64,000 nt of DNA from an uncultured Desulfobacter sp. Lineage in GTDB: Bacteria > Desulfobacterota > Desulfobacteria > Desulfobacterales > Desulfobacteraceae. The translations under genes were made by a program, and so were the position numbers. Location: positions 3,958,501-4,022,500 of the forward strand of contig NZ_OY762614.1 of assembly GCF_963666145.1 (NCBI RefSeq), read 5' to 3'. The number at the start of each line of letters is the position of its first letter. Within the stretch, counting starts at the first letter, position 1. Below the pieces are notes generated by a model. It had not been told where the DNA came from. It saw only the letters and a program-made list of their open reading frames with translations, and did not search any database. Positions 27,382 through 37,349 of the stretch are shown here, in pieces.

Positions 27382-28293
27382 GAAATTAAATTTTGACTTC
27401 AGGTCTACAGGTACACTGCTATGCAGGGGCAGTGTGTTTGTGTCGCTGACACTTACAACCACGCCTTTGTCGTTGAGAACGGCTGCAACAATGTTTTCAT
27501 TCCCCTGCCCAAGGTCTTTAAAAATCCCTTTCATTTCATCCTCAAAATCAAAGCATAGGCACAAGGTCCCAAGGGCTTGATGGGTTTGTGGGTCTTCAAT
27601 TTTTTGGGAATAAACCAGAACATTGCCACGGCCGGGCATCAGGCCTGTGGGTCTGAATGTTTCAATATATTTGCCGTCATCCGGATTCACTTGGAGGTCA
27701 ACAGCCTGGGTTTGTCTTAAAAGTGCGTCTTTGGAACTGGATACCCGGTTATTTTGATCCAGATTGGCCATGACGTTTCCATTCAGATCCAAAATGATAA
27801 TTTCATTGTACACGGTATATTCGTAGCGGTATTCTGCCAGGCGTTCCTGGATGGACACCCTATGTCCCTGGAAAGAATCATCCTGCGGGTTTGTATCTTT
27901 TGCATATTTCAGAAAATTGGCGATTTCACCATCTGTGGCAAGATATCCAACATCTGCCGTTCGTTCAAATAAATTGCGTTTTAATATGTTGATGGTGAAT
28001 TTGGCTGCATCATGGATTTCCAATATCGCCTTCTTAGCCATCTCAACGAGAACGATGTCCGTCAACTGTGACTGGATCTTCTCGTAGTTTCCAATGGTGG
28101 CACGCATATCCTGAACAAGGGGGGCAAACATTGCAGCAGCCTCCTTTGGCATTCTTCCTGTTTCAATCATGCCGGCAGTTATTGCGCCCCGCCATCGCCG
28201 GTTAATTTTACCGAACTGCCAATTGGCATCCGAGACGCTTGATGTAAATTTAAGAAATTGTTCTTTTTGGAGTAGAATATCTTCTTTGTTCAT
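27377..28293 (-). pseudogene. 5' part of the tandem Cache-like sensor gene interrupted by an IS element
   Basis: The first ~305 codons of the disrupted gene, starting at ATG 28293. Residues ~60-125 are helical and end in RNLFERTADVGYLATDGE; then a Cache/PAS-like block YTVYNEIIILDLNGNVMANL and NVLVYSQKIEDPQTHQALG. The same order recurs in the 3' part (RNLYERANDVCWWA, then RLILTDLSGEVVAVSD), so the whole protein is an internal duplication. The family resembles Cache-type ligand-binding regions of chemoreceptors but has no membrane helix or signalling domain in either half. The frame runs four codons into the IS and stops. Function before the insertion was probably sensing; no ligand can be named. 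Confidence 0.82.
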
Positions 28294-28771
28294 TTTTGCA
28301 TAACCTTTGATCTTATCTTAAAAATCACATAGCCTGTTGTATGTTTTAGTCTTGTGGATTTATTTTTTTGAAGAATTATTGTCATATCACAACAAAAGGG
28401 GAGGCTATAAAATTAATAGCCGCGATCTTTTTTACTTTTTTATTTTCAATGTAGATATTTTAGGGCAGTGGGGCGAACGTGCCGGTATTTCTACTTACAA
28501 TATTGAAACTTATTTTGAATGTAAATAAAAAAATACTGAATCTATTAAGCATCGTGCGATTTGGCAAAGGACTAACGGGAAAAAGAATTTGACAGGTTTT
28601 GCAAATGCATCAGACTTAATAAGCTTCACCTTGAAATTGCCAGGGCTATTCTCGTCATGATTGTTCGAGCCCGGACAGAATTTGTAACTATTGGACCATC
28701 ACAGAAAAGTCCTTTGAACAGGGTCGGATAAAGATCATTCTTGTCAATGAAGAGTTAGGATTTTAGGTGTC
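28294..28771. other. Intergenic region without a supported gene
   Basis: 478 bp between the start of the disrupted sensor gene and the end of dinB. It is AT-rich. A small hairpin (GGCTAT at 28403-28408, ATAGCC at 28416-28421) is followed by a T-rich run, but no gene feeds it. Nothing else is supported here. Confidence 0.5.
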
Positions 28772-30244
28772 TCAATATCGGATTTCAAAATGCGTTAATG
28801 CCGGATCCACCGACGCTGATCGGGTATTTACATCCTTTACCTGGGAAAAGGTGGAGCCCTTTCGGCACCAGGCCAGCATATTCTGAACATTTTCCTGATT
28901 TCCCTGGAATAGGGCATGGACCGATCTGTCGGGCATATTTTTAACATATCCTGACAACTGTCTCTCCTGGGCTGCCAGGTGGGTTTCATGTCTGAAGCAT
29001 ACGCCCTGGACCCTTCCTGTGATAATCACTTCCACAGCACAAAGTGGGTTCACTTTCTGGTCTCCTATGTATTTGTTTGAAATTTTCTGGTTTTTCAGGC
29101 TTGCCTTGTTCAGGGCATTGGGGCCGAATTTGGCGAGAATCGAGTCCATGGCCCGGTCCACCGCCTCCCATTGCCTGTTATGTATTTGGGGCTCATCATC
29201 GAACAAAGAACGTTGAACCGGCGTTTCGGTGTCCTGGAATTCAGAGACTCCCACACCGATCAGGCGGATTTTTTTTGTAATTTTTAAACCATGATATAAG
29301 GATACTGCCTGGTCAAAAATGGCATTGGATGAGCAGATCCATGTGCCAAGGGTTTTGCTCCGGGTGATTTGGGAAAAATCGGAAAATTTTAGTTTGATGC
29401 CGACCTTTCTGCACCGCAGATTGGCGGCCCGCAGTTCATTGCCGACCCTGTGGGCCTGGGCAAGAATTACGGATTTTACCTCCCCGGGATTTGAAATATC
29501 ATGGGACAACGTGACTTCTCCGGAAATGGATTTGCGGGGTCTTTCCGGTTCGATGGGAGTCTCGTCTATCCCCCGGGCCAACTGGAACAGTCGTTGGCCG
29601 AAGCTGCCGAATTTGTGGTTTAATAACTGGAGATCAAATTTTTTTACATCACCCAGGGTCTCAATGCGAAGAGTTTTCATTTGATCCATGGCCTTGGCAC
29701 CGACACCCGGCACCTTGTTGATGGGCAGGGTGTCAATCACCTGCATCATTGCTGCCGGCGCAATAATGGTCAATCCGTCCGGTTTGTTCATATCCGATGC
29801 GATCTTTGCCAGGAACCGGACCGGAGCCCCGCCGACGGAACAGGTCAGGGCCAGCTGATTGACAATGTCGGTTTTTATTTTTTTTGCGGTCTGTTCGGGT
29901 GTGCCGATCAGTTTTTCACACCCCGTGATATCCAGAAAGGCTTCATCAATGGAAACAGGTTCCACCAAAGGGGAGAATTGCCTTAAAATGGCCATGATCT
30001 TTCTTGAGTCCCGGGCATATTTTTCCCGGCTGCCCGGCTGGATAATGACGTGGGGACATTTTTGTATCGCCTGGAAAACCGGCATGGCTGAATGGATGCC
30101 GAATTGTCGCGCCTCGTAACTTGCCGCAGATACCACACTGCGGTTGGAATGTCCTGCCACAATCACGGGTTTGCCCAAAAGGTCCGGGTTATCCCGCTGT
30201 TCCACCGACGCAAAAAAGGCATCCATGTCCACATGGAGGATCAT
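28772..30244 (-). CDS. dinB: DNA polymerase IV fused to a C-terminal acylphosphatase domain
   Basis: 490 residues, ~100 longer than usual Pol IV. The Y-family core fills residues 1-385: MILHVDMDAFFASVEQ with metal ligands Asp6 and the adjacent acidic site, SYEARQFGIHSAMP, and PVSIDEAFLDITG with Asp100-Glu101. A beta-clamp-binding motif QRSLF stands at 344-348. Residues 404-490 form an acylphosphatase: GRVQGVCFR with catalytic Arg418 and GYVKN with Asn436, spaced 18 apart as in stand-alone enzymes (Arg23/Asn41). Pol IV does error-prone bypass of damaged bases; acylphosphatases hydrolyse carboxyl-phosphate bonds. There is no internal stop or ribosome-binding site between the domains. It is transcribed alone; no LexA box was identified. 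Confidence 0.93.
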   Translation of the reverse strand: MILHVDMDAFFASVEQRDNPDLLGKPVIVAGHSNRSVVSAASYEARQFGIHSAMPVFQAIQKCPHVIIQPGSREKYARDSRKIMAILRQFSPLVEPVSIDEAFLDITGCEKLIGTPEQTAKKIKTDIVNQLALTCSVGGAPVRFLAKIASDMNKPDGLTIIAPAAMMQVIDTLPINKVPGVGAKAMDQMKTLRIETLGDVKKFDLQLLNHKFGSFGQRLFQLARGIDETPIEPERPRKSISGEVTLSHDISNPGEVKSVILAQAHRVGNELRAANLRCRKVGIKLKFSDFSQITRSKTLGTWICSSNAIFDQAVSLYHGLKITKKIRLIGVGVSEFQDTETPVQRSLFDDEPQIHNRQWEAVDRAMDSILAKFGPNALNKASLKNQKISNKYIGDQKVNPLCAVEVIITGRVQGVCFRHETHLAAQERQLSGYVKNMPDRSVHALFQGNQENVQNMLAWCRKGSTFSQVKDVNTRSASVDPALTHFEIRY

Positions 30245-30360
30245 GGGGTAAAAAACTCCTCTTGGATCGGGTTTAAAATTGCTGTATCCTTTTACTTTTT
30301 AAAAATTGCTGTCAAGAATTGACTGTAATCTTTTTACACCTTCGAGAAGAGATAATAAAG

Positions 30361-32247
30361 ATGCTATTCAGGCAGGTTCTATTTGCGGCGTCGGCTGTGC
30401 TGATTCTTTGCCTTTCGGTTGGGCTTATAGGGTGTTCATCTGACACGCCCCCAAATATGCCTGCCCCCCAGCCTCCCTCCAATGAAGGGCTTGCGCCCCT
30501 GGTGTATCAAAAATTGCCCGATAATATCCAGTGGCTCACCAACGATACAGACCCGGTGTTTGCCTCGGATCATGCCCAAAAAGGCGGGATGATCCGGGAG
30601 GCTATCATGAATTTTCCCATGACCTTCAGGGTGGTGGGGCCGGATTCCAACGGCTCTTTTCGAAGTGCCATTTTAGACAATCAGCTCTCTTTGATCAATA
30701 TCCATCCCGTCACCCGGCGCATCATCCCCGAGCTTGCCACCCACTGGGCATATGATCCCGATAAAAAGACCATGTATTTCAAACTGGACCCCGAAGCGCG
30801 GTGGTCGGACGGGGTGCCGGTGACAGCCAGGGATTATGTGTATACCCTGACGTTCATGCGCTCTGAACATATTGTGGCGCCCTGGTATAATGATTATTAC
30901 ACCCGTGAGATCGAATCCGTCACCGCCTTTGACGATTACACCATTGCGGTAAAAAGCACCAAGGCCGTACCCGATCTTTATCTTAAACTTGGCATCAGTC
31001 CGACCCCCGAACATTTTTTTAGAACCCTGGGGGATGATTTTGTATCCCGGTTCAACTGGGCCATTGTACCCAATACCGGGGCGTACCAGATCAATGATTT
31101 TAAAAAGGGACGGTTTATCCGGTTTTCTCGCAAAAAACAGTGGTGGGCCAAAGATCGGCGGTATTTTAAAAATCGATTTAACGTGGACTCGGTGCTTTTT
31201 ACGGTGATCCGTGATTTTAATATGCAGTGGGAATATTTTAAAAAAGGCCGTTTGGATACCTTTGGCATGGTTCTGCCCAAATTCTGGCACCAGAAATCCG
31301 ACACCCCGGTGATCAACAAAGGGTATGTGGAACGTATCTGGTTTTTCAATGATCTGGAACAGCCGTCCCGGGGAATGTGGCTGAACCTGGACCGCCCGAT
31401 TTTCAAGGATATCCGGGTTCGGCAGGCCTTTGCCCATGCCATGAACATGGACAAGGTGATCAAGCAGGTGTTGCGGGGGGATTATTTCAGGCTGCCCCAG
31501 GCATTTTACGGATATGGAGACTATACGGATTACACCATCAAAGCCCGGGGTTATGATATTTCAAAGGTTGAAGCCTTGATGACCCAGGCCGGCTGGCAAA
31601 GGGGAACCGACGGTATCTGGCACAAAGGGGATATGCGGTTTTCCGTGACGGTGACCTATTACATGGAAGAGCATATGCCCAGGCTGGCCGTCTTGAAAGA
31701 AGAGGCGCTCAAGGCCGGCATTGACCTGGAACTTGAGCGCCTTGACCCCACGGCCATGTTCAAGAAGGCCCTGGAAAAAAAACATGATGTGGCCTGGATG
31801 GGGTGGAGTACCGGCCTGCGGCCTTCCTTCTGGCAGGGCTGGCATTCGGACAATGCGCACAAGCCCCAGACCAATAACATCACCAACACGGATGATCCGG
31901 AACTGGACAATCTCATTGATCGGTACCGGGACAGCCTGGATGAAGCGGAACGCATCAATTTGTCCAAAACCATTCAAAATAAGATCCATGATATCTGCGC
32001 CTATGTGCCCTCCTATATGGTGCCCTATGTCCGGATTGCTTATTGGCGCTGGATGCGGCTGCCCCAATTTCACGGCACCCCTGTATCCGATAGCCTGTTT
32101 GACCCGTTTGCCCCGGGTACCGGCGGACTCTTCTGGGTTGATGAGGAGATCCGGCAAAAGACCCTATCCGCGGTGAAAACCGGGCAGGTGTTTGCCCCTG
32201 TTACCATTATTGATGATAAATATAAAAGAAAGGTGCGGCCGGAATGA
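30361..32247 (+). CDS. Peptide ABC transporter substrate-binding lipoprotein (family 5)
   Basis: 628 residues from ATG 30361, where a lipoprotein signal peptide begins (LILCLSVGLIGC, lipobox LIGC, Cys +1). Upstream in-frame codons would bury the signal and are rejected. The mature protein is a family 5 solute-binding protein, closest in look to YejA/oligopeptide binders: WAYDPDKKTMYFKLDPEARW, SDGVPVTARDYVYTL, and RIWFFNDLEQPSRGMWLNLD. The stop overlaps the oppD-like start (ATGA), so they are coupled. It would capture peptides in the periplasm for import. No permease genes are in the window. Confidence 0.92.
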   Translation: MLFRQVLFAASAVLILCLSVGLIGCSSDTPPNMPAPQPPSNEGLAPLVYQKLPDNIQWLTNDTDPVFASDHAQKGGMIREAIMNFPMTFRVVGPDSNGSFRSAILDNQLSLINIHPVTRRIIPELATHWAYDPDKKTMYFKLDPEARWSDGVPVTARDYVYTLTFMRSEHIVAPWYNDYYTREIESVTAFDDYTIAVKSTKAVPDLYLKLGISPTPEHFFRTLGDDFVSRFNWAIVPNTGAYQINDFKKGRFIRFSRKKQWWAKDRRYFKNRFNVDSVLFTVIRDFNMQWEYFKKGRLDTFGMVLPKFWHQKSDTPVINKGYVERIWFFNDLEQPSRGMWLNLDRPIFKDIRVRQAFAHAMNMDKVIKQVLRGDYFRLPQAFYGYGDYTDYTIKARGYDISKVEALMTQAGWQRGTDGIWHKGDMRFSVTVTYYMEEHMPRLAVLKEEALKAGIDLELERLDPTAMFKKALEKKHDVAWMGWSTGLRPSFWQGWHSDNAHKPQTNNITNTDDPELDNLIDRYRDSLDEAERINLSKTIQNKIHDICAYVPSYMVPYVRIAYWRWMRLPQFHGTPVSDSLFDPFAPGTGGLFWVDEEIRQKTLSAVKTGQVFAPVTIIDDKYKRKVRPE

Positions 32248-33260
32248 ATCAAACGGATTGTGGGCCGCTTTTGGCTGTTAAACATCTTGGCGTTGCATTT
32301 GAAACCGGACAGGGGCAGGTCCTTGCCGTGGATGATGTCAGCTTTGAACTTGCACCGGGCCAGGTCCTGGGAATTGCCGGGGAATCCGGGTGTGGAAAAA
32401 GTGTGACGGCCTTAAGTTTGATGCGGCTTTTGCCAAAGCCTGCCTCAACCATTAAAGCCGGAGAGGTTCTGTTTAAGGGAGAAAATCTGTTAGCGTTACC
32501 CATGGACGCCATGTGCAATATCCGGGGTAAAAAAATATCCATGATTTTCCAGGAGCCCATGACCGCATTAAACCCGGTGCAGGCCATCGGTCGGCAGATT
32601 GTGGAGATCTATTCCCTGCATTTTCCGGGTATGGGCAAGAAAGAAAAAAATAGGGCGGCGTTGCAGATGCTTGAAAAGGTTGGGATTCCCGATGCCCGGC
32701 AGGTCATGAAAAAGTACCCCCATCAATTGTCCGGCGGGATGCGCCAGCGGGTGATGATCGGTATGGCACTTGCCTGTGAACCTGATATCCTTATTGCCGA
32801 TGAGCCGACCACGGCCCTGGATGTCACTGTCCAGGCCCAGATTATGGATCTTATTTTTCACTTTCGGGATACCACGGGCATGGCCGTGATTTTGATTACC
32901 CATGATCTTGGGCTGATTGCCGAAAATTGTGACCGGGTGGTTGTGATGTATGCCGGAACAGTGGCAGAGAGCGCCTCTGTGACCACTTTATTTCGGCATC
33001 CCTTTCACCCGTATACCAGAAAATTGCTGCAATCCATACCGTCTTTGGCCCAAACGCCAAAAGAACCGCTGCCAACGATTCCGGGAAATGTACCGGCGTT
33101 GTCTGCCATGCCGGCCGGATGTCGGTTTGTCGAACGTTGCGAATATGCTTTGTCCCAATGCGAAAATCAGCGGCCGCGGCTCATGCCGGTCGCTTCCGGC
33201 CATTTTGCCGCGTGCCGTTTGGTCAATGATTGCGAAAAAAAATCAAATTTTAATAAATAA
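32244..33260 (+). CDS. Oligopeptide ABC transporter ATP-binding protein (OppD-type)
   Basis: 338 residues. Walker A GESGCGKS, Q-loop FQEP, signature SGGMRQRVMIGMAL, Walker B ILIADEPTTALD and the switch His in LITHDLG are complete. The C-terminal oligopeptide-transporter extension has the Cys-rich block CRFVERCEYALSQCE that binds a 4Fe-4S cluster in related proteins. It forms the ATPase pair with the OppF-type protein at 35198. The gene overlaps the binding-protein gene by 4 bp. Transport specificity is inferred only from family. Confidence 0.93.
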   Translation: MNQTDCGPLLAVKHLGVAFETGQGQVLAVDDVSFELAPGQVLGIAGESGCGKSVTALSLMRLLPKPASTIKAGEVLFKGENLLALPMDAMCNIRGKKISMIFQEPMTALNPVQAIGRQIVEIYSLHFPGMGKKEKNRAALQMLEKVGIPDARQVMKKYPHQLSGGMRQRVMIGMALACEPDILIADEPTTALDVTVQAQIMDLIFHFRDTTGMAVILITHDLGLIAENCDRVVVMYAGTVAESASVTTLFRHPFHPYTRKLLQSIPSLAQTPKEPLPTIPGNVPALSAMPAGCRFVERCEYALSQCENQRPRLMPVASGHFAACRLVNDCEKKSNFNK

Positions 33261-33263
33261 TCC

Positions 33264-33321
33264 TTGATTTTTAAGCAAAAGCTAATAGTATACATTCAAA
33301 GCTGCGAAATGCAGGGCTTTG
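33264..33321 (+). promoter_or_regulatory. Candidate cold-shock gene promoter and 5' leader hairpin
   Basis: TTGATT (33264-33269), a 16-bp spacer and TAGTAT (33286-33291) form a fair sigma70 promoter. A hairpin CAAAGC...GCTTTG (33297-33321) begins about where transcription would start, leaving a ~118-nt 5' leader before the coding region. Long structured leaders are typical of cold-shock genes. Confidence 0.5.
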
Positions 33322-33415
33322 AAAGTTTCGTTCTAAGGGCTGGACCCCATTGTTGGCGTGGCAGGACCTGAGTTTGAAACTAAAATTATTCACTACAAGT
33401 AAGGAGAGAGTCGCA

Positions 33416-33616
33416 ATGGCAAATGGGATCGTAAAGTGGTTTAATGATGCAAAGGGATACGGATTTATCGAACAGGAGGAGGGACCTGACGTATTCGTGC
33501 ATCATACCGGCATCAACGCAACTGGTTTTAAATCTCTTAATGAGGGTGACCGGGTCACTTTTGATGTAGAGGACGGACAGAAAGGACCTGCAGCGGTCAA
33601 TGTAACTGTCCAATAA
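33416..33616 (+). CDS. Cold-shock domain protein (Csp)
   Basis: 66 residues, one cold-shock domain that binds single-stranded RNA/DNA. RNP1 (KGYGFI) and RNP2 (VFVHH) are both present. ATG 33416 has AAGGAGAG upstream with good spacing; the frame extends further back but lacks a good site. It has its own candidate promoter and a terminator at 33627, so it is an independent unit placed between the two ATPase genes of the peptide transporter. Confidence 0.96.
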   Translation: MANGIVKWFNDAKGYGFIEQEEGPDVFVHHTGINATGFKSLNEGDRVTFDVEDGQKGPAAVNVTVQ

Positions 33617-33626
33617 GTCTATTTTT

Positions 33627-33668
33627 AAAGGGTTTTTGAGCATTGGCCTGTTCGAAAACCCTTTTTTT
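33627..33668 (+). terminator. Rho-independent terminator of the csp gene
   Basis: AAAGGGTTTT pairs with AAAACCCTTT around a loop, ending in a run of T (33662-33668). It lies 11 bp after the csp stop and just before the convergent oxidase gene, so it may serve both. Confidence 0.85.
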
Positions 33669-33690
33669 GCGTCCGCATTTTTAAATCCCA

Positions 33691-34944
33691 TCAATTGAAT
33701 CTCTCCGGTGAGAAGGGCGCTGGATCAATCTCCGGCCGGTTCTCCAAAATCAAATCACTGACAAGTTTGCCTGTACCCGTGGCAAAGGTAAGTCCCAGCA
33801 TGCCGTGCCCTGTGGCCACAACGAGGTTGCTGAATTTTGACATTTTGCCGATCACAGGCATGTCGTCGTAGGTCATTGGTCTGACCCCTGTCCACTCTTC
33901 CACAAGCGGTCTGCCCATGGGGTTACGCATATATTCGGCAGCCCCCTGAATCAGTTTATTTAAACGGGTACGGTTCAGCGAGGTGGAAAATCCTGAAAAT
34001 TCCATGGTCCCTCCTAAACGATATCCACTTTTCCAGGGCGTTACCACCATGTTCCTTTCATGGAGCATGCAGGGAACAGCGGGGCAGACTTCGGGACGTC
34101 CCATGGTGATGCTGTATCCTTTGCCCGGTTGAACCGGCAGATGGAAATCCAGCATCTTTGCTATTTCAGAAGAAAAGGCCCCGGTAGCCAGGGCAAATGC
34201 ATTTGAAAAGAAAGTCCCCTGATTGGTGTGGACGCCTCTAATTTTGCCGTGTTCGCAGATGAAACCCGTTGCCCGGCACATCTCCTTGATCTTCAGTCCC
34301 CGGCATATCAGGTCGTTTTTCCATGCCGATACAAGGCGTTCCGGGCGGACATGCCGGTCATGTTCTGAAAGCCAGGCACCTGCAATTGTCGGTGACAGGG
34401 CCGGTTCAAAATCCAGTGTTTCTTCCCGGGAGAGTTTTTTATAACCTAAGCCGAACTGTTCATTGAAGGCATTGGCATGGTGAAAATTTTCAAAGGCCTT
34501 TTGGGATAAGTAGGCTGTGAGGACGCCTTTGTCTTCATAATCACAGGATAGGGCGCTATTATTAAACAACTGGCTGAACAGTCGGTTTGAATATGACAAT
34601 AATGCGTATTTGTTTTTTGCGGCCCGGTTTAAATGCCCTTGACGGCAGTTCAATGCAAAGCGCAGGAGAAAGTTCAGCCGCTCCATGTCCAGTTCCGGCT
34701 TGATGTAAAGAGGGCTTGTGCCGCGAAGGGTCCGGATGATTTCAGTGGAGACAACACCCGGGGCACAAAGTGTTATTACATCACTGAAAAACAGCAGGCC
34801 GCAGTTGCCGTGGGATGCCCCTGAACCGACTTGCCGGTCTTCTATAATAGTGACGCTTGCCCCCTGCTCCATTAAGTAATGCGCACAGGCAAGTCCAATG
34901 CTTCCGCCACCGATGATAATTATGTCATTTGGGTTTGTGGTCAC
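33691..34944 (-). CDS. FAD-dependent D-amino-acid dehydrogenase/oxidase (DadA family)
   Basis: 417 residues, usual DadA length. Residues 8-32 form the FAD Rossmann fold (IIIIGGGSIGLACAHYL), followed by the GSGASHGNCG loop, and the C-terminal part shows the conserved EEWTGVRPMTYDDMPVIG and GHGMLGLTFATGTG, typical of the DadA/glycine-oxidase branch. Such enzymes oxidise D-amino acids or imino acids to keto acids and pass electrons to the quinone pool. It lies on the opposite strand inside the peptide-transporter locus; a link to D-amino-acid-containing peptides is a guess from context. Confidence 0.85.
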   Translation of the reverse strand: MTTNPNDIIIIGGGSIGLACAHYLMEQGASVTIIEDRQVGSGASHGNCGLLFFSDVITLCAPGVVSTEIIRTLRGTSPLYIKPELDMERLNFLLRFALNCRQGHLNRAAKNKYALLSYSNRLFSQLFNNSALSCDYEDKGVLTAYLSQKAFENFHHANAFNEQFGLGYKKLSREETLDFEPALSPTIAGAWLSEHDRHVRPERLVSAWKNDLICRGLKIKEMCRATGFICEHGKIRGVHTNQGTFFSNAFALATGAFSSEIAKMLDFHLPVQPGKGYSITMGRPEVCPAVPCMLHERNMVVTPWKSGYRLGGTMEFSGFSTSLNRTRLNKLIQGAAEYMRNPMGRPLVEEWTGVRPMTYDDMPVIGKMSKFSNLVVATGHGMLGLTFATGTGKLVSDLILENRPEIDPAPFSPERFN

Positions 34945-35197
34945 AATCTTTGTCTCTTTATTTAGGAGATCGCAAATTAAAACAGTTTTTGTAATAATTC
35001 AACTGAAAAATTGTAATATTTTGTTTAATTTAATAGGTGTTTGTTAATTATTCTAAATGTTTTTATCCAAAGGACGTGGTCGTATTTCACATCAGCCGCC
35101 CTGGTGGTACGATGTATCTTGTTTTTTGAACCGTTGCCGTGCTATTTTTATGAACCCAGGCTATTTGAAACCAGCGTTTAAAAAGAAGAACGGGTGA

Positions 35198-36199
<1,002 letters not shown>

Positions 36200-36462
36200 T
36201 TCTGTTTTTAAACCCTTTTACGTACAGCGTAGTTTCTTGTGAAGCATAATATATGTGCCTAAAAAAACGATTTTTGTTTTTTGGGGGAATTTGACGGCCC
36301 AGGCAGGGGTTGCGAAAAAACAGTCTTAATGCTAAAAGTTTCAAAAATTTATGGGAACAGGCTATGATTTGTTTTCCCTTCTGTTTTTAAAAGTTTAAAG
36401 GAAAATTCCCAAAATAAATGAATATACCGGCTTATGGCAGCCAGTGGAAATGGGAATGTAAA

Positions 36463-37248
36463 ATGAGCGACATTTTTTCAAATATTGGGCATGGCATAAC
36501 AGAGATCAATGGCTCCCCAAGGGGCGGTTTAAGATCCTTATTTTTATGCGTCCTGTGGTGTATGGCCGCAGGCGTTATCATTGCAACAGGCTTGGGGTGC
36601 AAGGAGCAAAAAAACGTTGAGGAAAAGGGCTGTATTATCAAAGCCGGCACCGTGGAAATCAGCCAGGGCGACTTTGCCCGGGAACTGGAAGTCAAACAGG
36701 CCAACTACCCCTATGAGGTAAACGACAGCCCCGATGAATACAATGCCATGGTCCTGGATCTTGTTTCTGATCTGTCCGATGAGGCGGTGCTGTTAGCTGC
36801 CGCTGCGGATAAGGGCATTGATGTCACTGCCGAGGAACTTGAATCAGCTGTTGATGATTTTAAAAAAGACTATCCCGAAGACAGCTTTGACCGGATGCTC
36901 CTTGAACGGGCCATATCATATCCTGTTTGGGAAAAGGGATTAAAAAAAGATCTGGTCATCCAAAAATTAATCATGCAGGATCTGGTGGCCTCCCAGCAAA
37001 TTCATGCAGAAGATATGATTGCCTTTTATGATCGTCTGGCAGGACGAAACAAATCCACGGATGATGATAATTCAACAATGGATGATAATTCAACAATGGT
37101 AGATGAAAACGATCTGGTGCTCAAGCTGCGGATCGAAAAAAGTCAGGATGCCTATGGTGAGTGGATACAGGGGTTGCAGGCCAGTTATCCAGTGCACATT
37201 GATAAACTGATGTTAAGCACCTTTTTAATGGACACTGAAAAAAAATAG
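36463..37248 (+). CDS. SurA N-terminal-domain lipoprotein/anchored chaperone without PPIase domain
   Basis: A hydrophobic segment (LFLCVLWCMAAGVIIATGLG) ending in Cys is followed by a SurA-like helical chaperone region (VSDLSDEAVLLAAAADKGID; SAVDDFKKDYPEDSFDRML). No parvulin domain follows; the C-terminal half is helical. The 36463 ATG has GGGA upstream; an earlier in-frame ATG at 36418 is possible. An 18-bp perfect tandem repeat encodes DDNSTM twice near residue 205. It lies ~100 bp before a full surA gene and probably assists outer-membrane protein folding, an inference from this pairing. The lipobox is imperfect, so it may be an inner-membrane-anchored protein. Confidence 0.7.
   Translation: MSDIFSNIGHGITEINGSPRGGLRSLFLCVLWCMAAGVIIATGLGCKEQKNVEEKGCIIKAGTVEISQGDFARELEVKQANYPYEVNDSPDEYNAMVLDLVSDLSDEAVLLAAAADKGIDVTAEELESAVDDFKKDYPEDSFDRMLLERAISYPVWEKGLKKDLVIQKLIMQDLVASQQIHAEDMIAFYDRLAGRNKSTDDDNSTMDDNSTMVDENDLVLKLRIEKSQDAYGEWIQGLQASYPVHIDKLMLSTFLMDTEKK
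37063..37098 (+). repeat. 18-bp perfect tandem duplication inside the SurA-like gene
   Basis: GATGATAATTCAACAATG occurs twice without a gap (37063-37080, 37081-37098). The unit is a multiple of three, so the frame is kept and DDNSTM is repeated in a linker-like region. Confidence 0.95.
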
Positions 37249-37349
37249 TCCTCATGGGCGGTCGGGTTCGTCAGTATCCGGACTCAATTCAAAACAAACG
37301 ATGATAATAATTTAACCCTTATTGGGATTTTTAAATAAGAGGCGAAAGT

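Noticed and set aside
28403..28421. Small hairpin with T-rich tail as terminator or sRNA
   Set aside because: Only a 6-bp AT-rich stem, spacing to the T run is poor, and no transcript source is evident.
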